From Spirochaetota bacterium (GTDB lineage Bacteria > Spirochaetota > JAGLSM01): 5,363 nucleotides of DNA. The position numbers and the translations under genes are program-made. The stretch is from assembly GCA_023135745.1 (NCBI GenBank), contig JAGLSM010000156.1, forward strand, positions 1 through 5,363, given 5' to 3'. Below, one piece after another: positions 4,798 to 5,363 of the stretch. Every line of letters starts with the position of its first letter. Positions within the stretch are counted from its first letter, which is position 1. The notes beneath the pieces were generated by a model. It worked only from the letters and a program-made list of their open reading frames with translations. It was not told where the DNA came from and ran no database searches.

Positions 4798-5363
4798 ATG
4801 AAAAACATTAAAGGATTTTTAAAAATCGCCCTTCTTCTTTTAATAATTTTTACCGCTTGTATACCTATTACATTCAGCGTTTCAAATGACGGTAAAATAG
4901 CTTTTGTAAGAGCTGAAGGTGCCTTCTGGAAAAAAATCAACAGCAAATCAATAACAACTCTGTATAAAACAAAATCAGGGGATAAGGCTCAATTTGTTCA
5001 ACTTACAAGTAACGGTAGGAAAGCCCTTATAGTTTTAAAGAAAAAATGGAAAAAACCTGCAGTTTACACAGTAAATTCAGACGGAAGCAGCTTAAAAAAA
5101 CTCTATCCGGCAAAAAGCAGCACAATAGGTTTTTCATTATGGGCGTCAAACAACAGAAATATATCAGTAACTGAACAGGGTAAAAAAAACCCGAAACTTG
5201 GCAAAACACTCGCCGTCCTGAAATCAATCAATGCGGTTACAGGAGCAGCCAGGATCCTTGCCAGAGACGTAATCTACATGCATCAATGGCTGGGAAGCCA
5301 AAATATTGCCATCATAAAAATTGTGAAAAAATACAAAATAAAAAGCACAAAGTACTATCGCGC
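4798..5363 (+). CDS. Predicted lipoprotein with TolB/WD40-like beta-propeller strands, 3' end beyond window
   Basis: An open frame of 188 residues that continues past the right edge. The start is well supported by AGGAG (4787-4791) six bases upstream. Residues 1-20 are a lipoprotein signal peptide: MKNIKGFLK, a Leu/Ile core (10-18), and the lipobox FTAC with Cys21 as the expected lipidated residue. The mature part shows short beta-strand repeats as in TolB or WD40-like propellers: SNDGKIAFVRAEGAFWK (29-45), a strand-turn resembling VYTVNSDGSSLKKLY (89-103), and GFSLWASNNRNISV. The Asp-Gly turns (DGK, DGS) are typical of TolB-like blades. It is Lys-rich. Such proteins are often exported binding or scaffold proteins, but the partner cannot be inferred. 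It is preceded by a strong promoter of its own and is probably not cotranscribed with the GAF gene. The signal peptide is confident, the propeller moderate. Confidence 0.85.
   Translation, partial: MKNIKGFLKIALLLLIIFTACIPITFSVSNDGKIAFVRAEGAFWKKINSKSITTLYKTKSGDKAQFVQLTSNGRKALIVLKKKWKKPAVYTVNSDGSSLKKLYPAKSSTIGFSLWASNNRNISVTEQGKKNPKLGKTLAVLKSINAVTGAARILARDVIYMHQWLGSQNIAIIKIVKKYKIKSTKYYR

Noticed and set aside
5027..5227. 66-residue minus-strand frame
   Set aside because: It is antisense to the lipoprotein gene, which has a promoter, ribosome binding site and signal peptide.

Overview
The window is AT-rich bacterial DNA with two kinds of content. One is conserved chromosomal housekeeping: nadD-yqeK and a large (R)-2-hydroxyacyl-CoA dehydratase-type activase. 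The other is accessory material: a two-gene orphan module, a small GAF protein and a MITE-like inverted repeat. The activase family carries oxygen-sensitive [4Fe-4S] clusters and is typical of anaerobes. The nadD-yqeK order is common in Firmicutes and also seen in other anaerobic lineages such as spirochaetes. The last gene encodes a lipoprotein. I infer an anaerobic bacterium but cannot assign a phylum from this window.

Layout. Positions 1-1492 (minus) hold the first 497 residues of a tandem BadF/BadG/BcrA/BcrD-type activase that runs off the left edge. A 276-base AT-rich gap (1493-1768) probably contains divergent promoters. Positions 1769-2489 (plus) hold two overlapping small genes: a 94-residue soluble basic protein and a 149-residue protein with a coiled coil and two membrane helices. 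Neither is recognised. They converge on the nadD-yqeK operon (3735-2586, minus), which makes an NAD biosynthesis adenylyltransferase and an HD-domain dinucleoside polyphosphate hydrolase. A divergent intergenic region (3736-3880) carries a good promoter for nadD. Next comes a 201-residue coiled coil plus GAF protein (3881-4486, plus). Positions 4487-4797 hold a 150-base imperfect inverted repeat built of 9-base units, a 12-base direct repeat bracketing it, a smaller hairpin, and a near-consensus extended -10 promoter. That promoter drives a lipoprotein with TolB/WD40-like propeller strands (4798 to the right edge, incomplete).

How it fits together. nadD and yqeK are transcriptionally and probably translationally coupled (14-base overlap). 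The two orphan genes are coupled in the same way, so they likely act together. They lie directly downstream of yqeK, where rsfS is often found in other genomes, so this is a possible insertion point. I see no RNA genes, CRISPR array, transposase or integrase in the window.
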